Positions 34,053 to 43,726 of a DNA stretch of 64,000 bases are shown piece after piece. The notes beneath the pieces are model-generated. The model worked only from the letters and a program-made list of their open reading frames with translations. It did not search any database and had not been told where the DNA came from. This stretch comes from an uncultured Verrucomicrobiales bacterium (GTDB taxonomy: Bacteria; Verrucomicrobiota; Verrucomicrobiia; Verrucomicrobiales; Akkermansiaceae): positions 1 through 64,000 of the forward strand of contig CALGJQ010000031.1 in the NCBI GenBank assembly GCA_937928545.1, given 5' to 3'. A program made the translations under genes and the position numbers. Position 1 is the stretch's first letter; every line of letters starts with the position of its first letter.

Positions 34053-34472
34053 TCAAGCCGCCACTGGTGGCGAGTGAGGAGGCTCATCGTCCTCTTCCGA
34101 ATGGCTTTCATCTTCCACCAAAAGCTCAAGGCGGGTGGGCTGCACATCTTCAAAGACTTCTAAGCCCATGAAGAAATGTTGCCGCAAGCTACTTCCAGAT
34201 TCTTCACCAAAACCACGGCTCACGAAGTGTCGGAAAGAAGCCATTTGAAGGCGTCCTAAAATGATCCCTTCAGGATGTTCCCCCTTTCGAAGAGCAGCAC
34301 GCATCAGATTTCTCACCTGCAGTGGGTCGAAAGAAGGATGAATCTTCTCCTCCTCCATCAACTCGCTGAGTTGAGATTTCGAACGCTTAAGATCCTTACT
34401 CAAGTGTTCCAAAGCCTTGCGGTCCCAAATCATATTCTCGGGAAGAGCGTCTTCGATATTCGAATCTTTCAT
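34053..34472 (-). CDS. Small acidic cytoplasmic protein, unknown function
   Basis: A 139-residue protein, no signal peptide, mostly helical, with a C-terminal acidic tail (EDESHSEEDDEPPHSPPVAA). A central motif SFDPLQVRNLMRAALRKGEH could be a short helix-turn-helix, but I do not recognise a family. It is transcribed leftward, 52 bp upstream of the small membrane-protein gene. Codon use resembles its neighbours. Confidence 0.55.
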   Translation of the reverse strand: MKDSNIEDALPENMIWDRKALEHLSKDLKRSKSQLSELMEEEKIHPSFDPLQVRNLMRAALRKGEHPEGIILGRLQMASFRHFVSRGFGEESGSSLRQHFFMGLEVFEDVQPTRLELLVEDESHSEEDDEPPHSPPVAA

Positions 34473-34638
34473 GGTGAATTTCTAAGCCGCCTAAAATGAA
34501 GCATCCCTCAGGCCAATCACAGCCATGAGATGGGTGACAATTTCGCCACAAACAATGATCTCGATTCATTCTAGGGGAAGCAGCGCGCCTCAGACACTCC
34601 CTCACTTGCCTTTCTCACATCCCGTTCCAAACTCGCTC

Positions 34639-36123
34639 ATGCCGCGCGAGCTTGCCCTAATCTTCCCCCATCAGCTTTTCAAAAAGCACCCCGCCCTAAA
34701 AAAAGGACGCCCTGCCATCCTCTTGGCTGATCCTCTTTTCTTCGGCACTGACCAAGAGCAGCCTTTCGCCTTTCATAGTAAAAAACTCATTCTCCACCGA
34801 GCTTCCATGATCCGCTGGGCGGGTGAAAATGAGCTGAGCTTCATCGACCTTCCCGACAAGGCCACCCGCACCGATCTCCTCCTCGCCAATCATGTCCCTC
34901 AAGATTGTGAAGAGCTGATTTGTGTCGATCCCGTCGATTACCTTTTAGCACGTCGACTTCGCCGCTTTGCCAAGAAGAGAAATCTTACCCTCACCCTCCT
35001 CCCCTCGCCCATGTTCCTGACTCCCGATCCTTGGATGGAGGAAGTGATGAGAAAAATGAAGAAACCCTTCATGAAGACCTTTTACGAGGCTCAGCGAAAG
35101 CGCATGAAACTCTTACTCGAACCCGATGGCTCCCCCGTCGGCGGCAAGTGGTCCTTCGATGCCGAGAATCGAAAAAAACTCCCAAAGAAACAACCTGTTC
35201 CTGAGCCTTTCTCCCCCGCCACCAATCCTGAGGTCGCTTCTGCTAAAAAGTGGGTGGCAGACCGCTTCCCCGACGCTCCCGGATCACGAGAGAACTTCAA
35301 CTACCCAACGAGTCGCGAAGAAGCGCTGGACGCGATGCACCTCTTCTTTGAAGAACGCTTCGAGCTCTTCGGCATTTACGAAGACGCGATCTCTACTCGG
35401 GTTCGCGTCATGTTCCATTCCGTTCTCACGCCCGCTCTCAACATCGGACTTCTCACCCCGGATGAGGTCGTGGAAGCCGCTCTCGATGCTGCAGAAAAGA
35501 ACCCCGCCATCCCGCTCAATTCTTTGGAAGGCTTCATTCGTCAAATCATTGGCTGGCGCGAATTCATGCGCATCATCTACCTCCGCCACGGCACGATGGA
35601 GCGGAAGGAGAACTTTTGGGGCTTTACCCGCGAGATGCCTGCGGCCTTTTACGATGGCAGCACGGGGATCGACCCCATCGACCATTGCATCCATGCCCTT
35701 TTGGAAGACGGCTACACCCACCACATCGAACGCCTCATGATTCTTGGCAACTTCATGCTCCTTTGCCGTATTCATCCAGATGCCGTTTACCGCTGGTTCA
35801 TGGAGCTCTTCATCGATGCCTACGACTGGGTCATGGTGCCCAATGTTTACGGCATGTCCCAGTTCGCGGATGGCGGGGTCTTTTCAACCAAGCCCTACAT
35901 CTCAGGATCCAATTACGTACGAAAAATGTCCGACTTCCCGAAGGGAGATTGGTGCGAGGTCTGGGACGGACTCTACTGGAGCTTCATCGAGGACCATCGC
36001 GACTTCTTTGCAAAGCAATATCGCCTTAGCATGATGGTCCGGCTTCTCGATAAAATGCCGGATGAAAAACGAGAGAATCATCGGAAGAAGGCCGAGGACT
36101 TTTTGGCAAAATTGGATTCCTAA
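34639..36123 (+). CDS. Cryptochrome/photolyase-related protein (DPRP family)
   Basis: A 494-residue flavoprotein of the PhrB/DPRP type, with an N-terminal DPRP domain (MPRELALIFPHQLFKKHPAL) and a C-terminal FAD-binding domain (GFIRQIIGWREFMRIIYLRH, FDGSTG-like GSTGIDPIDHC, YISGSNYVRKMSDF). Bacterial relatives repair (6-4) photoproducts and hold a 4Fe-4S cluster through four cysteines. Here the usual CxxC and following Cys are missing, and the stretch reads MSDFPKGDWCEVWDGLYW, so the cluster is probably absent. The start at 34639 was chosen because MPREL begins the domain; an upstream ATG would add 38 unlike residues. Confidence 0.85.
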   Translation: MPRELALIFPHQLFKKHPALKKGRPAILLADPLFFGTDQEQPFAFHSKKLILHRASMIRWAGENELSFIDLPDKATRTDLLLANHVPQDCEELICVDPVDYLLARRLRRFAKKRNLTLTLLPSPMFLTPDPWMEEVMRKMKKPFMKTFYEAQRKRMKLLLEPDGSPVGGKWSFDAENRKKLPKKQPVPEPFSPATNPEVASAKKWVADRFPDAPGSRENFNYPTSREEALDAMHLFFEERFELFGIYEDAISTRVRVMFHSVLTPALNIGLLTPDEVVEAALDAAEKNPAIPLNSLEGFIRQIIGWREFMRIIYLRHGTMERKENFWGFTREMPAAFYDGSTGIDPIDHCIHALLEDGYTHHIERLMILGNFMLLCRIHPDAVYRWFMELFIDAYDWVMVPNVYGMSQFADGGVFSTKPYISGSNYVRKMSDFPKGDWCEVWDGLYWSFIEDHRDFFAKQYRLSMMVRLLDKMPDEKRENHRKKAEDFLAKLDS

Positions 36124-36128
36124 GGCAT

Positions 36129-36162
36129 AAAAAAAAGCCGCCCGGAAAAACTCCGAGCGGCT
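36129..36162 (-). terminator. Rho-independent terminator of the DUF481 gene
   Basis: A 10-bp stem AGCCGCCCGG / CCGAGCGGCT with one mismatch and an AAAAACT loop. Reading leftward it is followed by a run of eight T, so it terminates the minus-strand gene ending at 36183. On the plus strand no T-run follows. Confidence 0.8.
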
Positions 36163-36182
36163 GAGAAAAAGAGATGTGACTC

Positions 36183-37649
36183 TTAGAACTTTACGGTAAT
36201 ACCAGTCGTAAGAGTGGTGTCTTCCTTACCTTGCCCAAGAGCAGGTTGGTTATCGTAAGTCCATCCAGCAGCCACGCGCCATGCGAGGTTGTTAGTGATG
36301 TCAGTGTCGAGGAAGACGTCACCTACGAGAGTGTAGTTGTCACTGTCCGCAGGATCGAAGACTGCGCTGAGACTCTGCTTCAGAGTCATACGGTCGCTAA
36401 GCTCCCAAGTGAACTTCTCAGCTGCAACGATAGAGAAGTAATCGTCTTCAAGTCCGCCCACTTCTTCAAAAGTGTAACCAGGACCGGCTTCAACGCTGAG
36501 GGTCATCTCGTCATTCTTGATGAGATAGTAACCGACAGTCACTGCAGGGGTCACGCGGTAAGCGATATCTGCAACGTCATCACGGAGGAATCCGATTCCA
36601 GTTCCAACGTAAACGCGATCATTGAGAAGGCGGTTGAACTGAACCGAAGCACGAAGAGCGTCAGCACTGGTGTTCCCAGAGTCTTCCGCGTAGGTGTAAG
36701 CACCGGCGAGGAAGAGCTCGCGATTTTCTTCGCGGTAAGCACTGTCTGCAGCAAGTGAAATGGTGAGGCTATCAGCATTTCCTTTTGCAAGAGCAAGACC
36801 AAGAGCGGCTGAAGTGCTCCATCCCATTTGAATCGCTTCAGGACCCTCATCAGCAGGATGAAGAGTCTGACGACCTTCTTCCTCAGGATCAGGGAAGCCA
36901 CCGAGCGCGTAGGAAAGTCCCATCAAAAGAGTGGTGTCATCCGACTGCTGTCCATTTGCAGGAGTGCTATCGTACTGGTAACGAACGGAAGTCCGGAGAG
37001 CCCACTGCTCGCTAAGAAGAGTATCGATTCCGACCTCAGCAGTGAGGAGGTAGTCACTAAAGTTATCCGCTTCTGGAGAGAAGACGGCAGACTGCCAGAG
37101 CTTCGAGCGGTTGCTGAGCTGGTGCTCAAAACGCTCCGCAAAGCGAACGGTCAAGAAATCACGGCTAATGCCACCTTGATCTTCCCAAGCGTAACCAGGA
37201 CCAGCTTCGAAAGTAAGAGAAGTCGACTCGCTCTTAATGAGGTAGTAACCCAATCCGAGACCAACATCGATACGGTAGTCGAGGGCAGCCACGTTATCGG
37301 TGAGGTAAGAGGCATTGATCGTTGAGTAGAAGCGATCCGTGTGAAGACGGTTGTATTGACCGAAAAGACGGAAGGAGTTCGTAGAAGCGATTCCGTTGCT
37401 CTCCGAGTAAAGGAGATCCGCTCCGATCACACCCTCGTTATCCCCATTTGCATAGGTTCCGAGAAGTTGTAATGAATAAGCGAGGCTATCAGAGTTTCCT
37501 TCGGAAAATCCGACGCTTGCTGCTCCAGTCACTTCCCAAGGAGATCCTGGAGAAGTCGAAAGAGAGAGAGAGTTCAAGTAATCTCCAGCTGAAGAAGCAG
37601 CAAGAGTATGAGCCGTTAGTCCGGCAAATAAACAGAGGTGTTTTTTCAT
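36183..37649 (-). CDS. Outer-membrane protein with two tandem DUF481 beta-barrel domains
   Basis: A 488-residue protein with signal peptide MKKHLCLFAGLTAHTLAASS. Two copies of a DUF481-type domain follow: about 35-250 (WEVTGAASVGFSEGNSDSLA, SLTFEAGPGYAWEDQGG, FAERFEHQLSNRSKLWQSAV) and about 270-488 (GWSTSAALGLALAKGNADSL, TLSVEAGPGYTFEEVGG, AEKFTWELSDRMTLKQSLSA), ending GITVKF. Each copy resembles a whole DUF481 protein of about 220 residues, so the gene arose by internal duplication. DUF481 proteins are outer-membrane barrels of unknown role, often tied to salt or stress response. The start at 37649 begins the signal peptide. Confidence 0.8.
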   Translation of the reverse strand: MKKHLCLFAGLTAHTLAASSAGDYLNSLSLSTSPGSPWEVTGAASVGFSEGNSDSLAYSLQLLGTYANGDNEGVIGADLLYSESNGIASTNSFRLFGQYNRLHTDRFYSTINASYLTDNVAALDYRIDVGLGLGYYLIKSESTSLTFEAGPGYAWEDQGGISRDFLTVRFAERFEHQLSNRSKLWQSAVFSPEADNFSDYLLTAEVGIDTLLSEQWALRTSVRYQYDSTPANGQQSDDTTLLMGLSYALGGFPDPEEEGRQTLHPADEGPEAIQMGWSTSAALGLALAKGNADSLTISLAADSAYREENRELFLAGAYTYAEDSGNTSADALRASVQFNRLLNDRVYVGTGIGFLRDDVADIAYRVTPAVTVGYYLIKNDEMTLSVEAGPGYTFEEVGGLEDDYFSIVAAEKFTWELSDRMTLKQSLSAVFDPADSDNYTLVGDVFLDTDITNNLAWRVAAGWTYDNQPALGQGKEDTTLTTGITVKF

Positions 37650-37830
37650 AATTTTGGGGGTGCGCGAGGCAACCGGAGGATATTTTAGTTTGATAAATGA
37701 GCAATGACAATCATTCCCATGAAGAAAATTCATTCACTTTCACCTTGGCAATCAGCACTTAAATCACTCTTAGAATCAGGACCTAAGGGGTAGGATTGAC
37801 CTTAAGCCACGATTACCCTTAGCTGCGCAC

Positions 37831-39705
37831 GTGCGTTTGATCTGGCTCAACCTCCCCCTCTTTTTCCTATGGGCGTGCAAAGACAACTCTTCGAGTTCCT
37901 CCACCAAGCAAAAGGAACCAGAACCCAAGGTCTCCTACTCCAAGGATATCCGTCCACTGCTCATCGAAAACTGTCTTTCCTGTCACGCTGATCTCCCCCT
38001 CCACAACTTAGAAGGGTGGAATCTCCTCCATCAACATGAAGAAGAAGTGGAAATCCCCGCTCTCTTGCAAAAATGGGTGATGGAAGGCAGCGAGATCGAC
38101 CCTCATTGGGCTGGGCTTCCTCTCCGAAATGTTGCGGGGAATTCGGTCGATGACTTCGTGGAAACATCCCCCGAGTTGGAAACAGCCCGCGAGGTCCCGA
38201 AGGCCATGTTCACCGCTTCCATTCCTGATCTCCTCGCAGGTGATTTGATGGAGGATCAAGCCCGCTCGATCTCCACGGGGTATCTACGGCGTGGCGAGGA
38301 CTCCCCAGAATGGCGAGCCGAGATGGTGGCCCAAGAATTCCTAGGGATGAATATTGCCTGCGCCCGCTGCCACGATCATCCCACGGAACACTGGACGACC
38401 GAGCGCTATGCGAAACTCGCTGAGCTTTTCACGACCCCTTACGATCACCTCCCCAAGGCCCTCCCACCTCTCTTTGTAAAAGTCAGCGACGAGGCCTCGC
38501 AAAAGATCGCCTCCTTAGAAGAAGAATTGAAAGCAGCATCGGAAGCAACTCCCGTAGCAGATCAAGATTACCTCGACTGGCTCGCCTTGGATGAAGAAGC
38601 CCCCACCCTTCCCGGACTCGTTGCCGCCTTTTCTTTCGAAGGACAAGGGCTCGCTAACTTGGCATTCCAAAGTGTGGTCAAAGCCGACGGAAACAATCTC
38701 ATCTCCGAGGCCAGCGCTCATGGGGAAGGCCTCCTCTTTGAAGAAAACAGCGAGCTCGTCTTATCCGATCTTCCCATCGAAAGTGAGCTAGATCGCTTCA
38801 CCATTTCCGCATGGATTAAGATGGGAGCCGATTCCTTGAGCGACACTCCAATCGTCACCATCGGAACTCGCGAACGTGGTTTTGAATTCCGCGTCACCGA
38901 CGCGAAGCTCCAAGCCCGCTGGACACGATTTTGGCCTCAAGTGGCCGCCTCGGTGACTTCTAAATTTCCCGCCATCGCTCCTGACCGCTGGTCCCATGTC
39001 GCCATCACATACGATGGCACGCGCCAGGCTTCTGGGTTTCAAATCTACCTCAACGGCCTTCCCATCGAGATCATCGAAGCTCCCAGCAAGCTCATGAAAT
39101 CGGTCCTCGCGCAAAAGCTGCCCCTCATTTTCGCGGGCAAAGGGCTCTCGCTCGATGAAGTCCAAATTTACAACGACGCGCTCACTCCAATTGGCATCAG
39201 GCAGATCTTCGACGGACGTTCTCTGCTGAAAGCCTATCAGAATAGCGACGACCTTCGGGAATTTTACCAGCGACACCTCGACAAAAATGAAGCTTCACGC
39301 CGTCAGCAAGTTCGACTCCTAAATGAAGCGCTTCTGCAAAGCGAAAACGACCTCCCAGCCTATCTCGTCATGGCCGCTAATCCGAAACAAGAAATCACCG
39401 AAGGCTCGGACGAACCCGCAGATCGCTTAGAATTTTCCAAACGACTGAATCCGGACCTTCTCGCCCGCTCTCTCGCCAACGAAGTCTGGCGGAGACACTT
39501 CGGGGAGCCCCTCACTCCCTCCCTCGGCTTGAGTGCCCCCCTTCCCGCTCACGGTGACTTGCTCGAATGGCTCGCAGGAAAACTCAAAAAGAGCGACTTC
39601 AACGTGACCCTCCTCGGAGAACTCATCCGCGAATCAAAAGCGTGGGGCCAAGAGTGGACCGCTCCAGAATTCGAGCCCGCAAGCTGCCCTCGCCCCGAAG
39701 AGTAA
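37831..39705 (+). CDS. PSD1-type cytochrome c protein with LamG insertion, lipoprotein-like
   Basis: A 624-residue protein starting with GTG. The signal ends LFFLWACKD (lipobox WAC, Cys16). A heme c motif C48-LSC-H52 lies in a planctomycete-type cytochrome domain, a second CARCHD in the DUF1549-like segment (EFLGMNIACARCHDHPTEHW), a LamG/concanavalin region follows (about 265-470), then a short DUF1553-like end (SLANEVWRRHFGEPLTPSLG). Full-length relatives have a long DUF1553 region and a DUF1501 gene beside them; both are missing here, so it may be a reduced form. Likely periplasmic, role unknown. Confidence 0.75.
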   Translation: MRLIWLNLPLFFLWACKDNSSSSSTKQKEPEPKVSYSKDIRPLLIENCLSCHADLPLHNLEGWNLLHQHEEEVEIPALLQKWVMEGSEIDPHWAGLPLRNVAGNSVDDFVETSPELETAREVPKAMFTASIPDLLAGDLMEDQARSISTGYLRRGEDSPEWRAEMVAQEFLGMNIACARCHDHPTEHWTTERYAKLAELFTTPYDHLPKALPPLFVKVSDEASQKIASLEEELKAASEATPVADQDYLDWLALDEEAPTLPGLVAAFSFEGQGLANLAFQSVVKADGNNLISEASAHGEGLLFEENSELVLSDLPIESELDRFTISAWIKMGADSLSDTPIVTIGTRERGFEFRVTDAKLQARWTRFWPQVAASVTSKFPAIAPDRWSHVAITYDGTRQASGFQIYLNGLPIEIIEAPSKLMKSVLAQKLPLIFAGKGLSLDEVQIYNDALTPIGIRQIFDGRSLLKAYQNSDDLREFYQRHLDKNEASRRQQVRLLNEALLQSENDLPAYLVMAANPKQEITEGSDEPADRLEFSKRLNPDLLARSLANEVWRRHFGEPLTPSLGLSAPLPAHGDLLEWLAGKLKKSDFNVTLLGELIRESKAWGQEWTAPEFEPASCPRPEE

Positions 39706-39709
39706 ACCT

Positions 39710-42025
39710 CTACTCTCCATCTTTTTCCTCTTTCTCGTCTTCGACCACGACAATGTTTTCAGCCGTTTCTGCGGTGACGAGGTCGCGCAAGACCGCCAAG
39801 CCCTCGCGCTTCACTGAATCGATTCCGCTCGGCCATTTGAGCGTCTTTTCTAGATCAGCCACTTCATCAACTGCTTGGCGAATGTAGTCTTCCGAACGAT
39901 CATTGAGATCCAGAAGAGACAATTCATCCTTTTGGAGATCATCCAAGGTCAGGCGATAGATCTGAAAGGTTTTCTTATCCATTTCCTCAACTAAGGCAAA
40001 GCGCGCTCGACGTTCCGCATTACGAGAATGACGACGTCCCTCATCTTCCTCAAGTTGGCTGAGACGATCCTGACGGTTTAAGGACAATTCATTTTTTGCA
40101 ATCTCAGCCTTTGCCCGTTCGATGTCTTCACGGAGGTAATTGAAATATTGCTCATTGCCGATTCGCTCACGACTTTTTTCCATGAGCTGAGCGATGTGAA
40201 GATCGGCACGATCACTCGGATTGATCCCACGACTCGCACGAATGACATCATGAGGAAGCGCATACTTCTGAAAACCCTCACCCACTTCGTAGGCATCATT
40301 CAAATCAGGCAAAATGAGATCTGGAACCACTCCCTTAATCTGCACTGAACTTCCCGACACTCGGTAGTATTTTTGGAAAGTCAGCTTCAGCGAACCTGCT
40401 CTCGCCCGGTCGGAAAAAACGGGCATAAAATCAGCAATATCCATCACCTTCTGAACCGTCCCTTTTCCATAAGTTGTCGCAGAACCAACCAGCACCGCCC
40501 GATTATAATCCTGCAAGGCACCCGCCAAAATTTCCGTCGCCGAGGCACTCCCTCGATCTGTCAAAACGACAAGAGGGCCCGTATAAATCGGCTTGCGATG
40601 AAAAGAATTTAAGGAACGAACCTGTTGATTGATCGATTTCACCTGCACTACGGGACCACGAGGAATAAAAAAGCCCGTAAGCCGCTGCACCTCCGAAAGA
40701 GACCCCCCACCATTATCCCGAAGGTCGAGAGCCAGACCATCGATATTTTCCTTCTTCAACCGCCGAAGCAGGCGTTCCACATCCACTGAAACCCGGTTTC
40801 CCACATTATCGTAATCAAAATAGAAAGATGGAATTGTGATCACCCCGAGCCTGACAATTTCATCCTCACTCCCGTATTCGTAAATCTTCGCGGTCGCCAA
40901 GTCGTCTTTCATCACCACCACTCCGCGCGGGATCGCAATTTCCACAATCTCATCCTCTTCTTTGATCTCAACTTGGCCCTCAATTTGAAATCCCCCCTCG
41001 ACTTCGACCCCATTTTCAGGCTCTGGCTCAACTTTCACCTTACGTCTCACCCTCAAACCAACCGGCGCATCTTCCTTGCCTAAAATATGCTCAATCACAT
41101 TGTCGATCGGCTTAAACAAAATATCGACCCACTCCCCATTGTTATTGGGGGAAACCGCAATCACTCGGTCTCCTAACTTGAGCTCCCCGTGACGATCCGC
41201 AGGCCCGCCGTTCACGATCCCGTAAATCTCAGTCTCCCCTTCGTCATTCATCGAAAGGCGCGCTCCAATCCCGACGAGCTCGTTACTCACATCGATCTTA
41301 AACTTCTCCATTTCATTCGCACTATAGTATTCACTATGCGGATCATAAGCATTCGCAACCGCGCTCAGGAAATAGTTGGCGACATCCTCTCTCGTCGTTC
41401 CCTCCACCGTTTTCAAAAGACGATCAAACTTCAAAGCCACCGTCTTTTTCACCGAAGGCTCATCTCGGAAAGGATCTGGCTTTCCCTTCTCAATCGCGCG
41501 CGCACGAAGACGCTCCCGACGGATCGTTTCCGTCAAAATCATGTCCTCCAACATGTCCCGCCACACTTGCTGGATCGCCAAACCATTTGCGGGCCAATCC
41601 ACCTCGCTCCGATCACGGGGAACCTTACGATCTTTCGTGAAATCAAAGTGATCCAATTCCAGCAACTGGCGCACATAAGAAACTCTTCCCGTAACGCGGG
41701 TCCGATAAACCTCAAAGAGCCCCTCCGCAATCGGCATGAAAGTTCGCGTACTCAGACGATCGTGCAAACTACGCGAATATCGCCTCCTAAAGTCTTCCAC
41801 TTCCGAAGCCAAAAAATAAGTCTTATCACCATCCAACGTATCCAAATAGAGCTCCAAGAAGCGCTCGCTCAAATCCTCGTTAAACGGCAATCGCGCGTAA
41901 TGGACACTTTGCAAAAGCCGACTCATCTCTCGACCTACTAACTCAAATTCCGCAGCAGGGGCCGGTGATGACGCAAAAAGTCCCGCAGCAAGCAGGGCAG
42001 AAGAAAAAAATCGGGACGACTTCAT
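39710..42025 (-). CDS. prc: Carboxy-terminal processing protease (Prc/Tsp, S41 family)
   Basis: A 771-residue periplasmic protease with signal peptide (MKSSRFFSSALLAAGLFASS). It has an N-terminal helical region (30-240), a PDZ domain (about 250-330, GIGARLSMNDEGETEIYGIV followed by NGGPADRHGELKLGDRVIAV), and the S41 domain with Ser495 (TDRGSASATEILAGAL) and Lys521 (TTYGKGTVQK) as catalytic dyad, ALDLRDNGGGSLSE at about 432-445, and a C-terminal DUF3340-like region. Tsp cleaves proteins with nonpolar C-termini, including SsrA-tagged ones. Its 5' end faces the gene at 42442. Confidence 0.93.
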   Translation of the reverse strand: MKSSRFFSSALLAAGLFASSPAPAAEFELVGREMSRLLQSVHYARLPFNEDLSERFLELYLDTLDGDKTYFLASEVEDFRRRYSRSLHDRLSTRTFMPIAEGLFEVYRTRVTGRVSYVRQLLELDHFDFTKDRKVPRDRSEVDWPANGLAIQQVWRDMLEDMILTETIRRERLRARAIEKGKPDPFRDEPSVKKTVALKFDRLLKTVEGTTREDVANYFLSAVANAYDPHSEYYSANEMEKFKIDVSNELVGIGARLSMNDEGETEIYGIVNGGPADRHGELKLGDRVIAVSPNNNGEWVDILFKPIDNVIEHILGKEDAPVGLRVRRKVKVEPEPENGVEVEGGFQIEGQVEIKEEDEIVEIAIPRGVVVMKDDLATAKIYEYGSEDEIVRLGVITIPSFYFDYDNVGNRVSVDVERLLRRLKKENIDGLALDLRDNGGGSLSEVQRLTGFFIPRGPVVQVKSINQQVRSLNSFHRKPIYTGPLVVLTDRGSASATEILAGALQDYNRAVLVGSATTYGKGTVQKVMDIADFMPVFSDRARAGSLKLTFQKYYRVSGSSVQIKGVVPDLILPDLNDAYEVGEGFQKYALPHDVIRASRGINPSDRADLHIAQLMEKSRERIGNEQYFNYLREDIERAKAEIAKNELSLNRQDRLSQLEEDEGRRHSRNAERRARFALVEEMDKKTFQIYRLTLDDLQKDELSLLDLNDRSEDYIRQAVDEVADLEKTLKWPSGIDSVKREGLAVLRDLVTAETAENIVVVEDEKEEKDGE

Positions 42026-42441
42026 TGGATTGGGGGCTTTGCTAAAAGTCAGTTGAAAGGATTACGCTGAGGGACCTAGCTGTCGATCCCATTCGCGCCC
42101 ATGATCCCTTTGTTAGAAAACGAAACAAGCGGCACGATTTGTCACTTTGAGAAATGACAGCACCTATTTCTACGTGCATCCTCGTCCTCTTCTTCACAAA
42201 ATATGTTCGATCACCTCCCCTCAGCCCTTCGCCGCGAGGGCCGCCTCCCTCTCCACCATCCCCCTCTTAGGTCAAAACGCCGGCACTCCGGAAAAAATCA
42301 CCAGCTCTGGCGAATTCACCCCAAAAACCTACACCGCAGACTACAAAGTAATTAACGAAGTCAAAAAGCCCGGCGGCCTTACCACCTCCCGCGCGAAATT
42401 TGTAGTCGAAGCAGGCAAAGCTCTCATCCATCCGGCTTAAA
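42026..42441. other. Divergent intergenic region, with one doubtful open frame
   Basis: This 416-bp gap between the prc start (minus) and the next plus-strand gene holds no certain gene. A frame from a TTG at 42147 to a TAA at 42440 would encode 97 residues, ending KTYTADYKVINEVKKPGGLT and RAKFVVEAGKALIHPA; the last 45 residues look protein-like, the first 45 do not, and no ATG exists in it. It could be a gene remnant. Promoters for both neighbours must lie here, but I cannot place them with confidence. Confidence 0.3.
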
Positions 42442-43722
42442 ATGAAACCTAAACATAAAAACGGCCTCGCTTTAGCTCTCCTCATCGCACTCTTCGCCAT
42501 CCCATCCGCGAAGCTCGCTCAGGGAAATCGAGAGCTTGCTAGCAAGCTAGAAAAGCAAAAGGAGTCCACCCTCACCCAGAATCACGAAACCCAAATTTCG
42601 CAGCGAAAGCAACGAAGCCCGCGGAAGATCACATTGGGGCAACTCTTCCAAAATGGTGGAGGGATCTCAAATGCCAAGGATCTTTCCCGAAACTATTTCT
42701 CATCAATTCTGACCCACCATCACTTCGCAGCATGGAAGATTCAGTATGACCTAAGCCGGATGACGCTCAGCGACCTCCGCCTTCTACGAAGCGAGCTTAA
42801 GAAAACCCCCTCACTTTTATATCTTAAAGAACGTCTTGAGGAAATGATCTCTCAAGCCGAGATCGCGCTATCTCCCGATGACCCCGGTCTCTTTCTCGAC
42901 GAAGTCATCAAGACCTCTCGCTTCGATTCCCTTTTCCAGACAAAGCTTCAAAATTGGGCGCTTGATGATCCCGCCGCAGCCGTCGCGTGGTTCCAATCAA
43001 AGAAATCCCTCAACGACTTTCACGACGGAACAATTGCGGGAAGGAAGAACCGAGCCTTAGTTCTGTCGAGCCTCCTCCGAGGTTTAGCGATTAGAGACCT
43101 TAACCTCGCGGTGAAACTTTTCTCTGAAGAGACCCGACGCGAAGAACAAATCGCCGGCGGCAAAGTACTGGTTCCCCTCGCCATGAAGCTAGCAGTCGAT
43201 GAAGCAAACGAAGGCCCACTCCGCAGCGTGTTAGAAAAGGTGGAGAGCGATCAAAGCCCCTTCGGGATGGCTGTAGGCAATCCATGGTTCGACTACACCA
43301 AGGCCACCGGTGACATCATGAGAAGCGCAGCACTCCTGAAGTCCCTAGAAAACCAAGAGGACATCGGGCAGAAAATGGGTGCAATTATTTTGGCTCAAGA
43401 TGACATGACCTACTCCGAAAAAGTCCGATGGCTCCTGAAACAGCTTCCCAACAGAGAGGAACGATTGCAGGCCCTCTCATCTCCGCTCAGGTCTGAATTA
43501 TTCAACGGACCCGCTGAACGATACAACGACACCTTAGAGACAATTGTGGCATTGCCACCAGGAGAAGACCGGGACATCCAACTCTTCGCCACCGCGAAGG
43601 CCCTCAGGTCGTGGCGAAAAATTGAGGACGCCCGGCGCATTACAGCAGAAATTTCCGACCCGGAATTGAGAGCTCGTCTCGCCTATAATAAGAATGATCC
43701 GTTCATGTCGCCTGAAAATTAG
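42442..43722 (+). CDS. Exported helical-repeat protein, unknown function
   Basis: A 426-residue protein with signal peptide to about residue 27 (KNGLALALLIALFAIPSAKL). The mature protein is almost entirely helical with repeated units of the type NWALDDPAAAVAWFQ, as in many verrucomicrobial proteins whose repeats contain a W-A...DP-AA-W core. A related protein (43727) follows 4 bp after its stop, without overlap, so the two look cotranscribed. No enzymatic motif is present. Confidence 0.65.
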   Translation: MKPKHKNGLALALLIALFAIPSAKLAQGNRELASKLEKQKESTLTQNHETQISQRKQRSPRKITLGQLFQNGGGISNAKDLSRNYFSSILTHHHFAAWKIQYDLSRMTLSDLRLLRSELKKTPSLLYLKERLEEMISQAEIALSPDDPGLFLDEVIKTSRFDSLFQTKLQNWALDDPAAAVAWFQSKKSLNDFHDGTIAGRKNRALVLSSLLRGLAIRDLNLAVKLFSEETRREEQIAGGKVLVPLAMKLAVDEANEGPLRSVLEKVESDQSPFGMAVGNPWFDYTKATGDIMRSAALLKSLENQEDIGQKMGAIILAQDDMTYSEKVRWLLKQLPNREERLQALSSPLRSELFNGPAERYNDTLETIVALPPGEDRDIQLFATAKALRSWRKIEDARRITAEISDPELRARLAYNKNDPFMSPEN

Positions 43723-43726
43723 ATCG

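Noticed and set aside
42147-42440. 97-codon frame from TTG between prc and 42442
   Set aside because: Only its second half looks protein-like, there is no ATG, and no family is recognised. Kept as doubtful in the intergenic entry.
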